NCBI GenBank assembly: GCA_007694885.1
Contig: REEW01000029.1
Span: 1-48,789 of the forward strand
Direction: 5' to 3'
From: Wenzhouxiangella sp.
GTDB taxonomy: Bacteria > Pseudomonadota > Gammaproteobacteria > Xanthomonadales > Wenzhouxiangellaceae
Length of the DNA: 48,789 nucleotides
Of the stretch, positions 1-9,681 are shown piece by piece (the first letter of the stretch is position 1; each line of letters begins with the position of its first letter). The translations under genes were made by a program, and so were the position numbers. The notes beneath the pieces were generated by a model. The model searched no databases. It had not been told where the DNA came from and saw only the letters and a program-made list of their open reading frames with translations.

Positions 1-1
1 G

Positions 2-2188
2 TCGCTGGTCAAGCTGGTCGCCTTTCTGGCCGTCGGCCTGTTCGTGGTCTACGGGCTGTTCAACGGTGTTGGTGATGTGTTCGCGCAGGCCATGGCCGAC
101 GCCGAACTTGCCGCCCTGCTGCGCTTCGACACCGGTGGCCACGCGGACTACATCTTCTCGCAGTGGTTTGCCCTGATCCTGCTGGCCATGCTCGCCTTTG
201 TGTTTCTGCCCCGACAATTCCAGGTCATGGTGGTCGAAAACGTCGATGAGCGCCATCTCAAGCGCGCCGCCTGGGTGTTCCCGGTCTACTTGTTGCTGAT
301 CAATCTGTTCGTTCTGCCCATCGCCCTGGCCGGCTTGCTGTTTTTTGGCGACAACGGCGCCAACCCCGACCTGTTTGTCCTCTCGCTGCCGCTGGTAACC
401 GGCCACGAAGCTCTGGCGCTTTTCGTCTTCATCGGCGGTCTGTCGGCCGCCACCGGCATGGTGATCGTGGAAGCCATTGCCGTGTCCACCATGGTCTGCA
501 ACGACCTGGTCATGCCCCTGCTGCTGCGCACCAGGCGTTTCAGCGGTCGCCATGGCGGCGATCTCACCCGCCTGCTGCTGACCATCCGGCGGCTGGCGAT
601 CGTGATCCTGCTGTTGCTCGGCTACCTGTACTTCTACCTGGCCGGAGAGGCTTATGCCCTGGTCAGCATCGGCCTGATCAGCTTCGCCGCGGTGGCCCAG
701 TTTGCGCCGGCCGCACTGGGCGGGATGTACTGGAAAGGCGGAACCCGCGCCGGCGTACTGGCCGGCCTGTGTGCCGGATTCGCCTTCTGGATTTTCACCC
801 TCATGCTGCCCTCGATCGCCAAGTCCGGCTGGATGTCAACCGATTTCGTCGACCACGGGCTGTTCGGGCTGACCTGGCTCAAGCCGGAGCAGTTCCTCGG
901 CTTGAGCGGCCTGGACAACCTCACCCATTCCCTGTTCTGGAGCCTGTTTGCCAATATCGGCGCCTTTGTTGCCGTCTCGCTGTGGACCCGCCCCACTGCC
1001 CGCGAGGCCAGCCAGGCACTGCTGTTCGTCGATGTCTACAACCGGGGCCAGGACCAGCAGCCGGTGTTCTGGCAGGGTCGGGCCCGGATCGACGATCTGA
1101 AACGCCTGGCAACGCGCTTTCTCGGACCGGACCGGGCCGAACGACTGTTCGAGGCCCAACTCGGGCACGCGAGCGGAGCCGCCGGGCCGGTCAGCGGCTA
1201 TGCCGATGCCCGCCTGGTCCAGAACGTCGAAACCCTGCTTGCCGGCGCCATCGGCAGCGCGTCGGCCCGGGTGATGGTGGCCTCGGCGGTCGAGGAAGAG
1301 GATCTGGGCCTGGAAGACGTCATGCGCATTCTCGATGAGGCCTCGCAGCTGCGTGTTCACTCGCGCGCCCTGGAAGATAAATCGCGCTCACTCGAGCAGG
1401 CAACCCGGGAACTGCGCGCGGCAAACGAAGAGCTCAAGAGCCTCGACCGACTCAAAGATGACTTCATGTCGTCGGTCACCCACGAGCTGCGAACGCCGCT
1501 GACCTCGATCCGGGCGCTGACCGAAATGATGCTCGACGATGAGGACATGCCGAACAGCCAACGCCGGGAGTTTCTTGCCATCATCGTCACCGAGACCGAG
1601 CGCCTGAGTCGGCTCGTCGGCCAGGTTCTCGACATGGCCCGCATCGAGGCCGGACACGCTGACTGGCACAACACCGAAGTCGACATGAGAGAGGTCATCG
1701 AGCAGGCCGTCAACAGCATTCGCGGCCGCTTCGAGGAAAAAAACGCCAGGCTCGAGGTTCAGGCCGAGGGTACGCCCCGGCCCATCCTGGCCGATCGCGA
1801 CCGGCTGGTGCAGGTCATGCTCAACCTGCTCTCCAACGCCCTGAAATTCATTCCCGAAGACGGCGGCCGGGTGGATGTGCAAATGACCGACAGCGACCAG
1901 GGTGTCACCGTCACGGTCGCAGACAACGGCCCGGGCATCGCCCCCGATGAGCAGGTCCGGGTCTTTGAGAAGTTCCACCAGCTCGAAGAGGGCCGCAACC
2001 GGGGCAGCGGCCTGGGGCTTCCGATCAGCCGCCAGATCATCGACCATTTCGGTGGGAGAATGTGGGTGGAGTCGACGCTCGGAGAAGGCGCTCGCTTCAG
2101 TTTTTTTCTGCCGCGCACCAACGGCTCTTCCGGACATGGACAACCGCCGGACCGGCCAGCAAGAGAGAGGAACGAACACCATGGGTAG
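2..2188 (+). CDS. SLC5-STAC sensor histidine kinase (5' end missing)
   Basis: The frame is open from base 2, so the true start lies upstream of the window. The visible part begins inside a sodium:solute symporter (SLC5) domain with many hydrophobic segments up to about base 1000. A STAC-like linker and a short coiled coil follow (bases about 1040-1450), then a complete kinase core. The H-box THELRTPL has its phosphoacceptor His at base 1481. The N-box [10 protein letters not shown]1 box DNGPGIA and G2 box GSGLGLPIS are all intact. This is the architecture of CbrA/CrbS-type kinases, which sense or transport a small organic solute at the inner membrane. It overlaps the following receiver gene by 8 bases, so the two are probably translationally coupled partners. 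The acetate link is inferred from the neighbours, not shown here. Confidence 0.9.
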   Translation, partial: SLVKLVAFLAVGLFVVYGLFNGVGDVFAQAMADAELAALLRFDTGGHADYIFSQWFALILLAMLAFVFLPRQFQVMVVENVDERHLKRAAWVFPVYLLLINLFVLPIALAGLLFFGDNGANPDLFVLSLPLVTGHEALALFVFIGGLSAATGMVIVEAIAVSTMVCNDLVMPLLLRTRRFSGRHGGDLTRLLLTIRRLAIVILLLLGYLYFYLAGEAYALVSIGLISFAAVAQFAPAALGGMYWKGGTRAGVLAGLCAGFAFWIFTLMLPSIAKSGWMSTDFVDHGLFGLTWLKPEQFLGLSGLDNLTHSLFWSLFANIGAFVAVSLWTRPTAREASQALLFVDVYNRGQDQQPVFWQGRARIDDLKRLATRFLGPDRAERLFEAQLGHASGAAGPVSGYADARLVQNVETLLAGAIGSASARVMVASAVEEEDLGLEDVMRILDEASQLRVHSRALEDKSRSLEQATRELRAANEELKSLDRLKDDFMSSVTHELRTPLTSIRALTEMMLDDEDMPNSQRREFLAIIVTETERLSRLVGQVLDMARIEAGHADWHNTEVDMREVIEQAVNSIRGRFEEKNARLEVQAEGTPRPILADRDRLVQVMLNLLSNALKFIPEDGGRVDVQMTDSDQGVTVTVADNGPGIAPDEQVRVFEKFHQLEEGRNRGSGLGLPISRQIIDHFGGRMWVESTLGEGARFSFFLPRTNGSSGHGQPPDRPARERNEHHG

Positions 2189-2555
2189 CAAGATACTGAT
2201 CGCCGACGACGAACCGAACATCGTCATTTCGCTGGAATACCTGATGCGCCGCGAGGGCTACGATGTGCAAGTGGCACGCGACGGCGACGAGGCCCTGAGC
2301 ATGATTCAGCGCGACCGGCCCGACCTCGTACTGCTTGACGCGATGATGCCCGGCAAGAGCGGGTTCGAGGTCTGCCAGGCGGTGCGCGACGATGACAGCC
2401 TGGGCGGCACCCAGATCCTGATGCTGACCGCCAAGGGCCGGGAAACCGATGTCGCCAAGGGCAAGGCGCTGGGCGCAGATGCCTACATCATCAAACCGTT
2501 CTCCACCCGCGAGCTGGCCGAGAAGGTGCGCTCCATGCTCGGCGACCAGCCGTGA
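2181..2555 (+). CDS. Single-domain response regulator (receiver only)
   Basis: This 124-residue CheY-like receiver has no output domain. The acidic pair D9-D10, phosphoacceptor D53 (LLDAMMPG), T83 and K105 (IIKPF) are all present, so it should accept phosphate. The ATG at 2181 lies inside the end of the upstream kinase gene (8-base overlap). Its own TGA overlaps the GTG start of the next gene. The arrangement implies that the SLC5-linked kinase phosphorylates it. CrbR-type partners of related kinases carry a DNA-binding domain, so this one must act through protein contact, perhaps with the kinase-like exonuclease downstream or with a separate regulator. That target is a guess. Confidence 0.92.
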   Translation: MGSKILIADDEPNIVISLEYLMRREGYDVQVARDGDEALSMIQRDRPDLVLLDAMMPGKSGFEVCQAVRDDDSLGGTQILMLTAKGRETDVAKGKALGADAYIIKPFSTRELAEKVRSMLGDQP

Positions 2556-4747
2556 AACCCTTCGACTGGATGCTGGCCATCGGCGTCGCCATCGTCGGCG
2601 CGGTCTGCCTGGTCTGGCTGGGCATCGCCGGCGGCCTGCTCTGGGCGGTACTGGACCCTGAAGACTGGGAGACGGTCCTGACCGCCCTGGGCGGGAGAGG
2701 CGGACTGTTGCTGTTCCTCTGGGCCGGTTCCCTGCTGCCGACCGCAGCCGCCCTGCGCTACCTCATCGACCGCTACATTCGCGCACCTGCCCGCCTGGTC
2801 GAAGACGCACGGCTGCGTCTGGACAGCGATATTCCGACGCCGATCAAAACGCACGGCAGCCGCGAATGCCGCGAACTGGCGCGCGTGATCGAACAGCTCG
2901 TGGCCGAGCGCCAGGCCCTGAAATCCGAAATGGATGCGCGGGTGCGCGAAGCCAGCCGGCAGACCGAGATGGAAAAAAGCCGGCTGGCGGCATTGATGTC
3001 GGAGCTGACCAAAAGCGTGGTTGTATGCAATCTCGACGGCCGCATTCTGCTCTACAACAATCGCGCCCGCATCCAGTTTCGCCGCCTGTCGCGCGCTCCC
3101 GGCGGCGCCGGCGGCGCCGAACTCCTGGGGCTGGGGCGGTCGATCTACACGGTCCTCGACCGGCGGCTGGTCAACCATGCCCTGGAAAACGTTCAGCGCC
3201 GCCTGCGCCGCGGTGCCAATGCGCCTTCGGCCCAGTTCGTGACGACCACGCCCTCGGGCAAGCTGCTGCGCGTTCAGATGACCCCGGTGCGCGGTGTGGC
3301 CTCCGACGAGCCCGACGCATCGCCAGACCAGTCCGCGGAGATGACCGGCTTCGTCCTGCTGATCGAAAACATCACCGACGAAATGCAGACCGACTCGGAG
3401 AAAGACCGCATCCTGACCAGCCTGACCGAAGGCAGCCGCGCGGCCCTGGCCAACACCCGCGCCGCCATCGAAGTACTGGAGTATCCGGACGTGGAAGAAG
3501 CCATGCGCGAGCGTCTTCTGGGCGTCATTCGCGAGGAAATCCAGGGTTTGAGCGACCGCATTGCCAAACTCCAGCAGTCCTCGTCGCATGCTCTGCGCTC
3601 GCGCTGGCCGCTGGAAGACATGCTCGCATCCGACCTGCTTGAAGCCGCATCGCGCCGGATCGAGTCCGAGCTGGGGCTGCACGCGCAACGCGAGGAAGAA
3701 GCCGAAGGCATCTGGCTGAAGGTGGAAAGTTTCACCCTGCTGCAGGCCCTGGTCCATCTGGCCGGACGCCTGAAAGACGACTGCGGCGTGCGCGCGGTCA
3801 CGCTGCGCCTGAGTGAAAAAGCGGGCCGCGCCCAGCTCGACTTGATGTGGACACCCGACCGGGACGAGCCGATGAAAGCCGAGCTGGGTTGGGACAGGGA
3901 ACCGATCCGCATCGGACGCGAGACCCTGTCGCTGACCGTACACGACGTGCTTGACCGGCACGACGGCGAGTGCTGGATCGAACAGGAAGTCGGCGATCAG
4001 CGTCATCGCTGCTTCTTCCGTCTGCTGCTGCCGCTCGCCGCACCGCAGGAGGAACTGCCGACCGCCACCTTCGTGCGCCACGAAAGCCGGCCCGAATACT
4101 ACGACTTCGACCTGTTCAAAAGCACCGCCCAGACCCGGTCGCTCGACGACTGTCCCCTGGGCGACCTGGTCTATACCGTTTTCGATACCGAGACCACCGG
4201 ACTGAATCCTGCGGGAGGCGACGAAATCATCCAGATCGGCGCGGTGCGCATCGTCAACGGCAAGGTGCTGAAGCAGGAGTACTTCGATCAGCTGGTCGAT
4301 CCCAGGCGCATCATCACCCCGGCCAGCATCCCGATCCACGGCATCACCCCGGAGATGGTCAAGGGCCAACCGACCATCGATGAGGTGCTGCCGGCCTTCC
4401 ATTCGTTCTGCGAAGACACGGTGCTGGTGGCCCATAACGCGGCCTTCGACATGCGCTGCCTGGAAGTCAAGGAAAAACAGACCGGCGTGAAGTTCGACCA
4501 CCCGGTACTCGACACCCTGCTGCTGTCCGCGCTGGTCCACGAGAACCAGGAGTCGCATCGCCTGGAAGTCATCGCCGAACGGTTCGGCCTGACCATCATC
4601 GGCCGCCATACCGCCATCGGTGATGCCATGGTCACCGCTGAAATCCTGGTCAAGCTGATCCCATTGCTCGCCGACAAGGGCATTCATACCCTGGCCGAGG
4701 CCCGCCAGGCCGCGCAACAAACCTACTACGCCCGGATCAACTACTGA
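2552..4747 (+). CDS. Degenerate sensor-kinase-like protein fused to DnaQ-type 3'-5' exonuclease
   Basis: The 731-residue product starts at a GTG that overlaps the previous stop (GTGA). The N-terminus has two hydrophobic segments (about residues 7-30 and 48-70), then a HAMP/coiled-coil-like linker and a PAS-like region (about 145-280). Next comes a segment laid out like HisKA plus HATPase (about 280-500). There the H-box histidine is replaced (LTEGSRAAL, Glu at about 293) and the glycine-rich ATP boxes are unrecognisable, so it should not act as a kinase. Residues about 540-731 are a complete DEDDh exonuclease: D545/E547 in FDTETTG, D633 in NAAFD, H686 and D691 in HTAIGDA. Related exonucleases sit beside DUF294 genes in acetate-uptake clusters. 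Its nucleic-acid substrate is unknown. Confidence 0.87.
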   Translation: MKPFDWMLAIGVAIVGAVCLVWLGIAGGLLWAVLDPEDWETVLTALGGRGGLLLFLWAGSLLPTAAALRYLIDRYIRAPARLVEDARLRLDSDIPTPIKTHGSRECRELARVIEQLVAERQALKSEMDARVREASRQTEMEKSRLAALMSELTKSVVVCNLDGRILLYNNRARIQFRRLSRAPGGAGGAELLGLGRSIYTVLDRRLVNHALENVQRRLRRGANAPSAQFVTTTPSGKLLRVQMTPVRGVASDEPDASPDQSAEMTGFVLLIENITDEMQTDSEKDRILTSLTEGSRAALANTRAAIEVLEYPDVEEAMRERLLGVIREEIQGLSDRIAKLQQSSSHALRSRWPLEDMLASDLLEAASRRIESELGLHAQREEEAEGIWLKVESFTLLQALVHLAGRLKDDCGVRAVTLRLSEKAGRAQLDLMWTPDRDEPMKAELGWDREPIRIGRETLSLTVHDVLDRHDGECWIEQEVGDQRHRCFFRLLLPLAAPQEELPTATFVRHESRPEYYDFDLFKSTAQTRSLDDCPLGDLVYTVFDTETTGLNPAGGDEIIQIGAVRIVNGKVLKQEYFDQLVDPRRIITPASIPIHGITPEMVKGQPTIDEVLPAFHSFCEDTVLVAHNAAFDMRCLEVKEKQTGVKFDHPVLDTLLLSALVHENQESHRLEVIAERFGLTIIGRHTAIGDAMVTAEILVKLIPLLADKGIHTLAEARQAAQQTYYARINY

Positions 4748-4771
4748 TCCCTGCCCGACAGTGGAACAAAC

Positions 4772-6595
4772 ATGCCCATGAAAACATCCGACATCCAGTC
4801 CTTCCTGGCCGCTGTGGCTCCCTTTTCAGAGCTCGGTGCAGCCCGTCTCGCCGAGTTGGCAAGTCAGCTTGAAACCCTGCATTTCGAGGCCGACCAGGAG
4901 ATCGGCCGGTTCGGCTCTTCGGAACCGCAGGACCTGTTCATCGTCGTTGACGGTGCCGTGGTCTTGCAGGCCGAAGACGGAACCATTCTGGAACATCGCG
5001 GAGAAGGCGAGCTGTTCGGCCATGGCATCTGTTTCGGTGCCGGGCCACGGCGCTATTCGGTCATCGCCAGCGAGCGGATCGAGCTGCTGCGGCTGGAGCG
5101 CGAGCAGCTGGCCGAACTCGGTCGCCAGGAACCCATGCTGGCCAGCTTCCTGTCCGCCGGCCCGGGGGCCAGGCTGCGCGCCGCCGACCAGCGAACCGTC
5201 ACCCGGCTCGGCCAGCTGACCCTGCGACCGCCGATCACGGTCACCTCCGGTGCCAGCATCGCCGACAGCGCCAGGCTCATGGCCGAACATCAGGTCAGCT
5301 GTGTGCCGGTGGTCGACGGACACCGGCTGGTTGGCATTCTCACCGATCGCGACCTGCGCAACCGGGTCCTGGGAGCCGGGGTCGACCCGGCTCGGCCCGT
5401 CACCGAGGTCATGACGCCCAGACCCATCACCGTTACCCCGGAAGACCGGGTCGAAGATGCCCTGGTCGAAATGATGCGCACCGGCATTCATCACCTGCCG
5501 ATTCAGGATGAGGACGGGACCCTGGTCGGAGTGATCAGCTCCGGCGACCTGCTGCGCCTGCAATCACCGCATCCGCTTCGCCTGGTGCGCGACATCCAGC
5601 GGGCCGAATCGACCGCGGCCGTGGCCGAACTGGCCCGCAAGGGTCCCGGTTTGCTGGCCGGCATGTGCCGGCAAGGCAGCGAGGTCACCGAAGTGGGCCG
5701 GGTCGCAGGGCTGATCACGGACGCCTGCACGCGACGTCTTTTGAGCCTGGCCCAGAACGAGCTGGGGCAAGCGCCGATGGCGTGGACCTGGCTGGCCTTC
5801 GGCTCGCAGGCCCGGCTCGAGCAGGGGCTGATCAGCGATCAGGACAACGGTTTGCTGCTGGCCGAACCACCGGACGAAAAAGCCGGAGAGTACTTCAAGC
5901 GCCTGGCCGAGATGGTCTGCGATGGCCTCAATGACTGCGGCTACGTCTACTGCCCGGGCGAGGTCATGGCCAAGGGCAAATGGCGCATGTCCTTCCACGA
6001 CTGGCGACGGACGTTTTCCGGCTGGATCAATGAACCCGAGCCGAAATCAGTCATGCAGTCGAGCATTTTTTTCGACATGCGCGGGGTCGCAGGCGACATC
6101 GAGCTGGCCGGCCGCCTGCACGGTGAGGTGCTCGCCATGGCCAAAGACAGCAAGATCTTCCGTCGTTTCCTGGCCGCTGAATCCATGGGCAATCGACCAC
6201 CTCTGGGCTTGTTTCGCCAGTTCGTGCAGGAGCGCGACGGCAAGAAAACCCAGGGCCTGAACCTGAAAAAACGCGGCGTCATCCCGATCGTCGACCTGGC
6301 CCGGGTGCGCGCTTTGGAAGGCGCGATCAGCGTGGTCCACACCGAGGAACGCCTGCGCGCCGCCGCCGCTCGGGACATCATGAACGAACGCGATGCCGAC
6401 GATCTGATCCACGCCCTGCGCTTCATCGGCAACGTGCGCCTGCGCCACCAGGTGGCCCTGTACGAGAAAGGCGAAAAACCCAATCACCTGGTCGACCCGG
6501 ACAGCCTGTCCGGCCTGCACCGGCGCTACCTGCGCTCGGCCTTCGGCATTGTCCAGACCGCCCAGGAAGCCCTGACCAACCGCTACCAGATCTGA
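4772..6595 (+). CDS. cNMP-binding / CBS pair / DUF294 nucleotidyltransferase-like protein
   Basis: The 607-residue product has three parts. An N-terminal cyclic-nucleotide-binding-like beta-roll spans about residues 10-130. Two CBS motifs follow (about 150-265, with the typical GILTDRDLR and GVISSGDLLRL). The rest is the DUF294 nucleotidyltransferase region and its C-terminal helical domain. The nucleotidyltransferase signature is intact, with G344-S345 followed by D356-Q-D358. Proteins of this build resemble the GlnD superfamily and are thought to modify or bind a partner in response to nucleotides; no reaction is established. It starts 24 bases after the exonuclease gene and probably belongs to the same operon. 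A second ATG at 4778 is an alternative start. The gene ends 7 bases from the convergent protease gene. Confidence 0.9.
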   Translation: MPMKTSDIQSFLAAVAPFSELGAARLAELASQLETLHFEADQEIGRFGSSEPQDLFIVVDGAVVLQAEDGTILEHRGEGELFGHGICFGAGPRRYSVIASERIELLRLEREQLAELGRQEPMLASFLSAGPGARLRAADQRTVTRLGQLTLRPPITVTSGASIADSARLMAEHQVSCVPVVDGHRLVGILTDRDLRNRVLGAGVDPARPVTEVMTPRPITVTPEDRVEDALVEMMRTGIHHLPIQDEDGTLVGVISSGDLLRLQSPHPLRLVRDIQRAESTAAVAELARKGPGLLAGMCRQGSEVTEVGRVAGLITDACTRRLLSLAQNELGQAPMAWTWLAFGSQARLEQGLISDQDNGLLLAEPPDEKAGEYFKRLAEMVCDGLNDCGYVYCPGEVMAKGKWRMSFHDWRRTFSGWINEPEPKSVMQSSIFFDMRGVAGDIELAGRLHGEVLAMAKDSKIFRRFLAAESMGNRPPLGLFRQFVQERDGKKTQGLNLKKRGVIPIVDLARVRALEGAISVVHTEERLRAAAARDIMNERDADDLIHALRFIGNVRLRHQVALYEKGEKPNHLVDPDSLSGLHRRYLRSAFGIVQTAQEALTNRYQI

Positions 6596-6602
6596 ACGCG
6601 CA

Positions 6603-7955
6603 TCACTTCATGACCACCAGGTAGGCCACGCCGCGGCGACGGATTTCCAGCGACAACTCGCCGCCTTCGATCGGAAACAGGGCGCGAAGCTCGGCCAGGT
6701 CGCGCACGCGCGACTGGTTGATCGCGACCACGACATCACCGGCCCGCAAACCGGACTGCCAGGCCCGGCTGTTTCGGCGCACCTCCTCGACCAGGGCACC
6801 GGTTGCCCGGCTGCGATCCGGAATACGGACCAGCGCCAGGCCGTCGAGGCGCGCATCGAGACGGCGACCGGAAATTCGTGCATCCAGGTCTTCGCGCACC
6901 TCCACGCGAACCTGGCGCTCGCGACCGCCGCGGATGAAGTCCAGCTCGATTTCGCGACCGATCGGCAGCAGGCCCTCGATGCCGCGCAGCGCCTGGGCAT
7001 CGCCCACCCGCCGACCGTCGATGCGCACGATCACATCACCGGGCTGAAGCCCGGAGCGCTGCGCCGGTCGACCCTCGACGATGCGGGTGACCACGGCTCC
7101 GAGCCGATCCGGAATCTGCAGCGCTTCGCGCAGGTTGCGGTCAAGATCCTGCACCTCCAGTCCCAGAGACCCGCGCCGCACTTCACCGTGCTCGACCAGC
7201 TGTTCCATGACGTAGCCGGCGGTGCGCGCCGGAATGGCGAAGCCAATTCCCACGTTGCCGCCGGACGGGGTGAAAATGGCCGTGTTGATGCCGACCAGCC
7301 GGCCGCCGAGGTCAATCAGCGCACCGCCGGAGTTGCCCGGGTTGATCGACGCATCGGTCTGGATGAAGTTCTGGTATTCCAGACCGCGCAAGCCGGAACG
7401 GCCCAGCGCCGAGACGATACCCGAGGTCACGGTCTGGCCGAGCCCGAACGGGTTGCCGACGGCGACGACAAAATCCCCGACCCGCAGCACACCGGACTCG
7501 TGCAGCCGGAGTTCGGCCAGGTTCTCGGCGCGGACGCGGATGACGGCCAGGTCGGTCTCGCGGTCGGCACCGACGAACTCGGCAGAAAACTCGCGGCCGT
7601 CCTGCAGGGTCACGGCGATGTCGTCAGCCCCGTCGATGACGTGGTTGTTGGTCAGGATGAAGCCGGCCGCGGCATCCACGACCACGCCCGAGCCCAGCGA
7701 TTGCTGGACTCGCTCTCGCGGGATGCTGGGGAACTCGAAGAAGTGCCGAAAGAACGGGTCGTCGAAAAAAGGGCTGGAACGCACCTGCACCCGCGTTCGG
7801 GTGTGGACGTTGACAACGGCCGGGGTGACCCGCTCAAGCACGGGCGCCAGGGACGGCAGCGGTTGGCCGTCCACTTCGGCAGGCAGGGCGGCCGAGGCGA
7901 CCGGAGCGGCGAATAGAACGGCTAACAGAACCAGGAGTCTATGGATCAAGAACAT
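6603..7955 (-). CDS. degQ: DegQ/DegP-type periplasmic serine protease
   Basis: The 450-residue product belongs to the HtrA family. The reading frame extends 71 codons further upstream. The ATG at 7955 is preferred because it puts a clear signal peptide (MFLIHRLLVLLAVLFAAPVASA region, cleavage near residue 22) at the N-terminus. The catalytic triad is H105 (LTNNHVIDG), D135 (DRETDLAVI) and S209 (NPGNSGGAL). Two PDZ domains follow, at about residues 255-345 and 365-450. It should degrade or chaperone misfolded envelope proteins. The second PDZ domain ends at the C-terminus, giving the DegQ length class rather than the shorter DegS. It is a single gene, convergent with the DUF294 gene and divergent from the HNH gene across 161 bases. 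Confidence 0.92.
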   Translation of the reverse strand: MFLIHRLLVLLAVLFAAPVASAALPAEVDGQPLPSLAPVLERVTPAVVNVHTRTRVQVRSSPFFDDPFFRHFFEFPSIPRERVQQSLGSGVVVDAAAGFILTNNHVIDGADDIAVTLQDGREFSAEFVGADRETDLAVIRVRAENLAELRLHESGVLRVGDFVVAVGNPFGLGQTVTSGIVSALGRSGLRGLEYQNFIQTDASINPGNSGGALIDLGGRLVGINTAIFTPSGGNVGIGFAIPARTAGYVMEQLVEHGEVRRGSLGLEVQDLDRNLREALQIPDRLGAVVTRIVEGRPAQRSGLQPGDVIVRIDGRRVGDAQALRGIEGLLPIGREIELDFIRGGRERQVRVEVREDLDARISGRRLDARLDGLALVRIPDRSRATGALVEEVRRNSRAWQSGLRAGDVVVAINQSRVRDLAELRALFPIEGGELSLEIRRRGVAYLVVMK

Positions 7956-8048
7956 GCCGGGGATGGGTAGTGGGTCTGGATCGGTGGATGACCTGCGATT
8001 CGACTGCTGGCCGAGCCATTGGTTTCGCAGCCTGCGCCCATGTATGAC

Positions 8049-8078
8049 TGGTTTGATGCACGTTGTTGGGGTTAGAAT
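8049..8078 (+). promoter_or_regulatory. Candidate sigma-70 promoter for the HNH gene
   Basis: A good -10 element TAGAAT lies at 8073-8078, with a weak -35 (TGGTTT, 8049-8054) 18 bases upstream. Transcription would begin near 8085, about 30 bases before the HNH start. A purine-rich AGAGG Shine-Dalgarno sequence lies between. The -35 match is poor, so only the -10 hexamer is persuasive. Confidence 0.35.
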
Positions 8079-8116
8079 CACCGTATCTTGGGGACTGATC
8101 AGAGGCAGAACACAAG

Positions 8117-8725
8117 ATGTCGCAGCTGGACCAGCAAGTTCTGCGCACCGACGTAACCGGCATGCCAATGGAATGGATCGGTTACCAGGACGCGGTACGA
8201 ATGATCGTTCTGGGTCAGGTCAGCTATGCCCTCGGCCGGGTGCTTTACGAGTTGCGCGGCGGAATCAACTCACTGACCGGCCGGCAAACGGTGATCCCGG
8301 TCAATGCGATACTCGCCACCCAGGGCGCTCATCCCAATGCCCACCAGTTTCACCATCGATATACTCCGCCGCTGTCGAACCGGGCCTTGTTTCGGCGCGA
8401 TGAAAACGTCTGCCTGTACTGCGGCAACCAGTTTCATCACTCCGACCTTTCCCGCGATCACGTCAAGCCGCTGGCCCGCGGCGGCGAGGACAGCTGGGTC
8501 AATGTCGTGACAGCCTGCAAGCGCTGCAACAATCACAAGGGCTCGCGCACGCCCGAGCAGGCGGGGATGCAGTTGCTCGCCATCCCTTTCACGCCCACTC
8601 ACGCCGAGTACGTCTACCTGCAGGGCCGGCGCATTCTGGCCGATCAGATGGAGTTCCTGCTGGCCCACTTTCCGCGCCACAGCGTGCTGCGCCAGCGCCT
8701 GTCGCGTTCCTTGCCCGACGCCTGA
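8117..8725 (+). CDS. HNH endonuclease
   Basis: The 202-residue protein has a complete zinc-binding HNH module at about residues 100-150. The first CxxC (CLYCG) is followed by SRDHVKPLARGG with the catalytic His, then an Asn (WVNVV), and a second CxxC in TACKRCNNHKG. The N-terminal half resembles the conserved region of stand-alone HNH proteins found as single genes across many bacteria. These are not tied to restriction or phage functions, and the biological substrate is unknown. The start at 8117 follows an AGAGG-type ribosome site at normal spacing. No phage or mobile-element genes surround it, so it is likely a housekeeping member of the family. Confidence 0.9.
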   Translation: MSQLDQQVLRTDVTGMPMEWIGYQDAVRMIVLGQVSYALGRVLYELRGGINSLTGRQTVIPVNAILATQGAHPNAHQFHHRYTPPLSNRALFRRDENVCLYCGNQFHHSDLSRDHVKPLARGGEDSWVNVVTACKRCNNHKGSRTPEQAGMQLLAIPFTPTHAEYVYLQGRRILADQMEFLLAHFPRHSVLRQRLSRSLPDA

Positions 8726-8749
8726 ACAAGCAAGCTCCTTGCCGACTCG

Positions 8750-9670
8750 ATGAGCAACCCCCACGCCAGTGCGCCCGTTTACCTCGTCGACGCCAGCGTC
8801 TACATTTTTCGGGCCTGGTTTTCCATGCCCGACCAGTTCAGCGACGCGGCCGGCCGTCCGACCAACGCCGTCTACGGCTTCGCCCGGTTTTTGTGCGAAC
8901 TGCTGGAAGAAACCGGGGCGCGGCAGGCCGCGGTCGCTTTCGACGAATCGTTGACCAGTTCGTTTCGCAACGAAATCTACCCGGCCTACAAGGCCAATCG
9001 AGAACCGGCGCCCGAGCAGCTCCAGCGCCAGTTTGCCTGGTGCAAGGACCTGACCCGGCACCTGGGCCTGCCAGTCTACTCCGACGCGCGCTTCGAGGCC
9101 GACGATCTGATCGCAAGCCTGGCCCGGCACTGTCGCGGCCAACGCCTGGCCTTTTGCGTGGTCAGCGGCGACAAGGACCTGGCTCAGCTGGTCGGCACAC
9201 AGGACTCATGGTGGGACTTTGCCCGCCGTCGCCGTCTGGACGCCGCCGGCGTGCTGGCCCACTTCGGCGTGCGACCTGACCAGATCGCCGATTTTCTCGC
9301 CCTGACCGGAGACGCTGTCGACAACATTCCCGGCGTACCCGGCGTGGGCCCGAAAACCGCCGCTGCCCTGCTCGGCCACTTCGGGAGTCTGGACAGCGTG
9401 TATGAGCGACTGGAAGAAATCCCGCACTTGAGTCTGCGCGGGGCCAGAACCTTGCCGGCCAAACTCAAGAAAAACGAGGCGGCGGCGCGCCTTGCCCGCC
9501 GCCTGACCGGGCTGGACCCGGACGTCGCGGGCGTTCATGCCGACCCGAACGTGGGTCGGTCCAGCGGCGACGGAGACGCCCTGGACGCCTTGCTGGACGG
9601 ACTTGGATTCGGCGCGCCTTTGCGCAAACGCCTGCAGCGCCAGCGCACGTCAAACTTCGAGGGGCTGTGA
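8750..9670 (+). CDS. Stand-alone 5'-3' exonuclease / flap-endonuclease-like protein
   Basis: The 306-residue product matches the N-terminal nuclease domain of DNA polymerase I. It contains the metal-binding acidic motifs VDASVYIFRAWF, FDESL, EADDLIASLA, VSGDKDLAQLV and LTGDAVDNIPG. A helix-hairpin-helix segment (GVPGVGPKTAAALL) follows and would bind duplex DNA. The polymerase part is absent and the length fits free-standing ExoIX/Xni or FEN-like proteins. It probably trims RNA-primed or flap structures during replication or repair. It follows the HNH gene by 24 bases and may be co-transcribed with it. It converges on the propeller gene with 11 bases between the stops. Confidence 0.9.
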   Translation: MSNPHASAPVYLVDASVYIFRAWFSMPDQFSDAAGRPTNAVYGFARFLCELLEETGARQAAVAFDESLTSSFRNEIYPAYKANREPAPEQLQRQFAWCKDLTRHLGLPVYSDARFEADDLIASLARHCRGQRLAFCVVSGDKDLAQLVGTQDSWWDFARRRRLDAAGVLAHFGVRPDQIADFLALTGDAVDNIPGVPGVGPKTAAALLGHFGSLDSVYERLEEIPHLSLRGARTLPAKLKKNEAAARLARRLTGLDPDVAGVHADPNVGRSSGDGDALDALLDGLGFGAPLRKRLQRQRTSNFEGL

Positions 9671-9681
9671 AGTCGCCGCCC

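Noticed and set aside
2483-4720. Long open frame on the minus strand, 745 codons
   Set aside because: It lies fully antisense to the kinase-exonuclease gene, has low-complexity Gln/Asp/Arg-rich composition and no recognisable domain. High GC produces such frames.
7956-8168. N-terminal extension of the DegQ-like protease
   Set aside because: The extra 71 residues have no domain, would bury the signal peptide and overlap the start of the HNH gene.
8117-9670. Defence or mobile nuclease pair (HNH plus 5'-3' exonuclease)
   Set aside because: Both are widespread stand-alone housekeeping families and no restriction, toxin or phage genes are adjacent.
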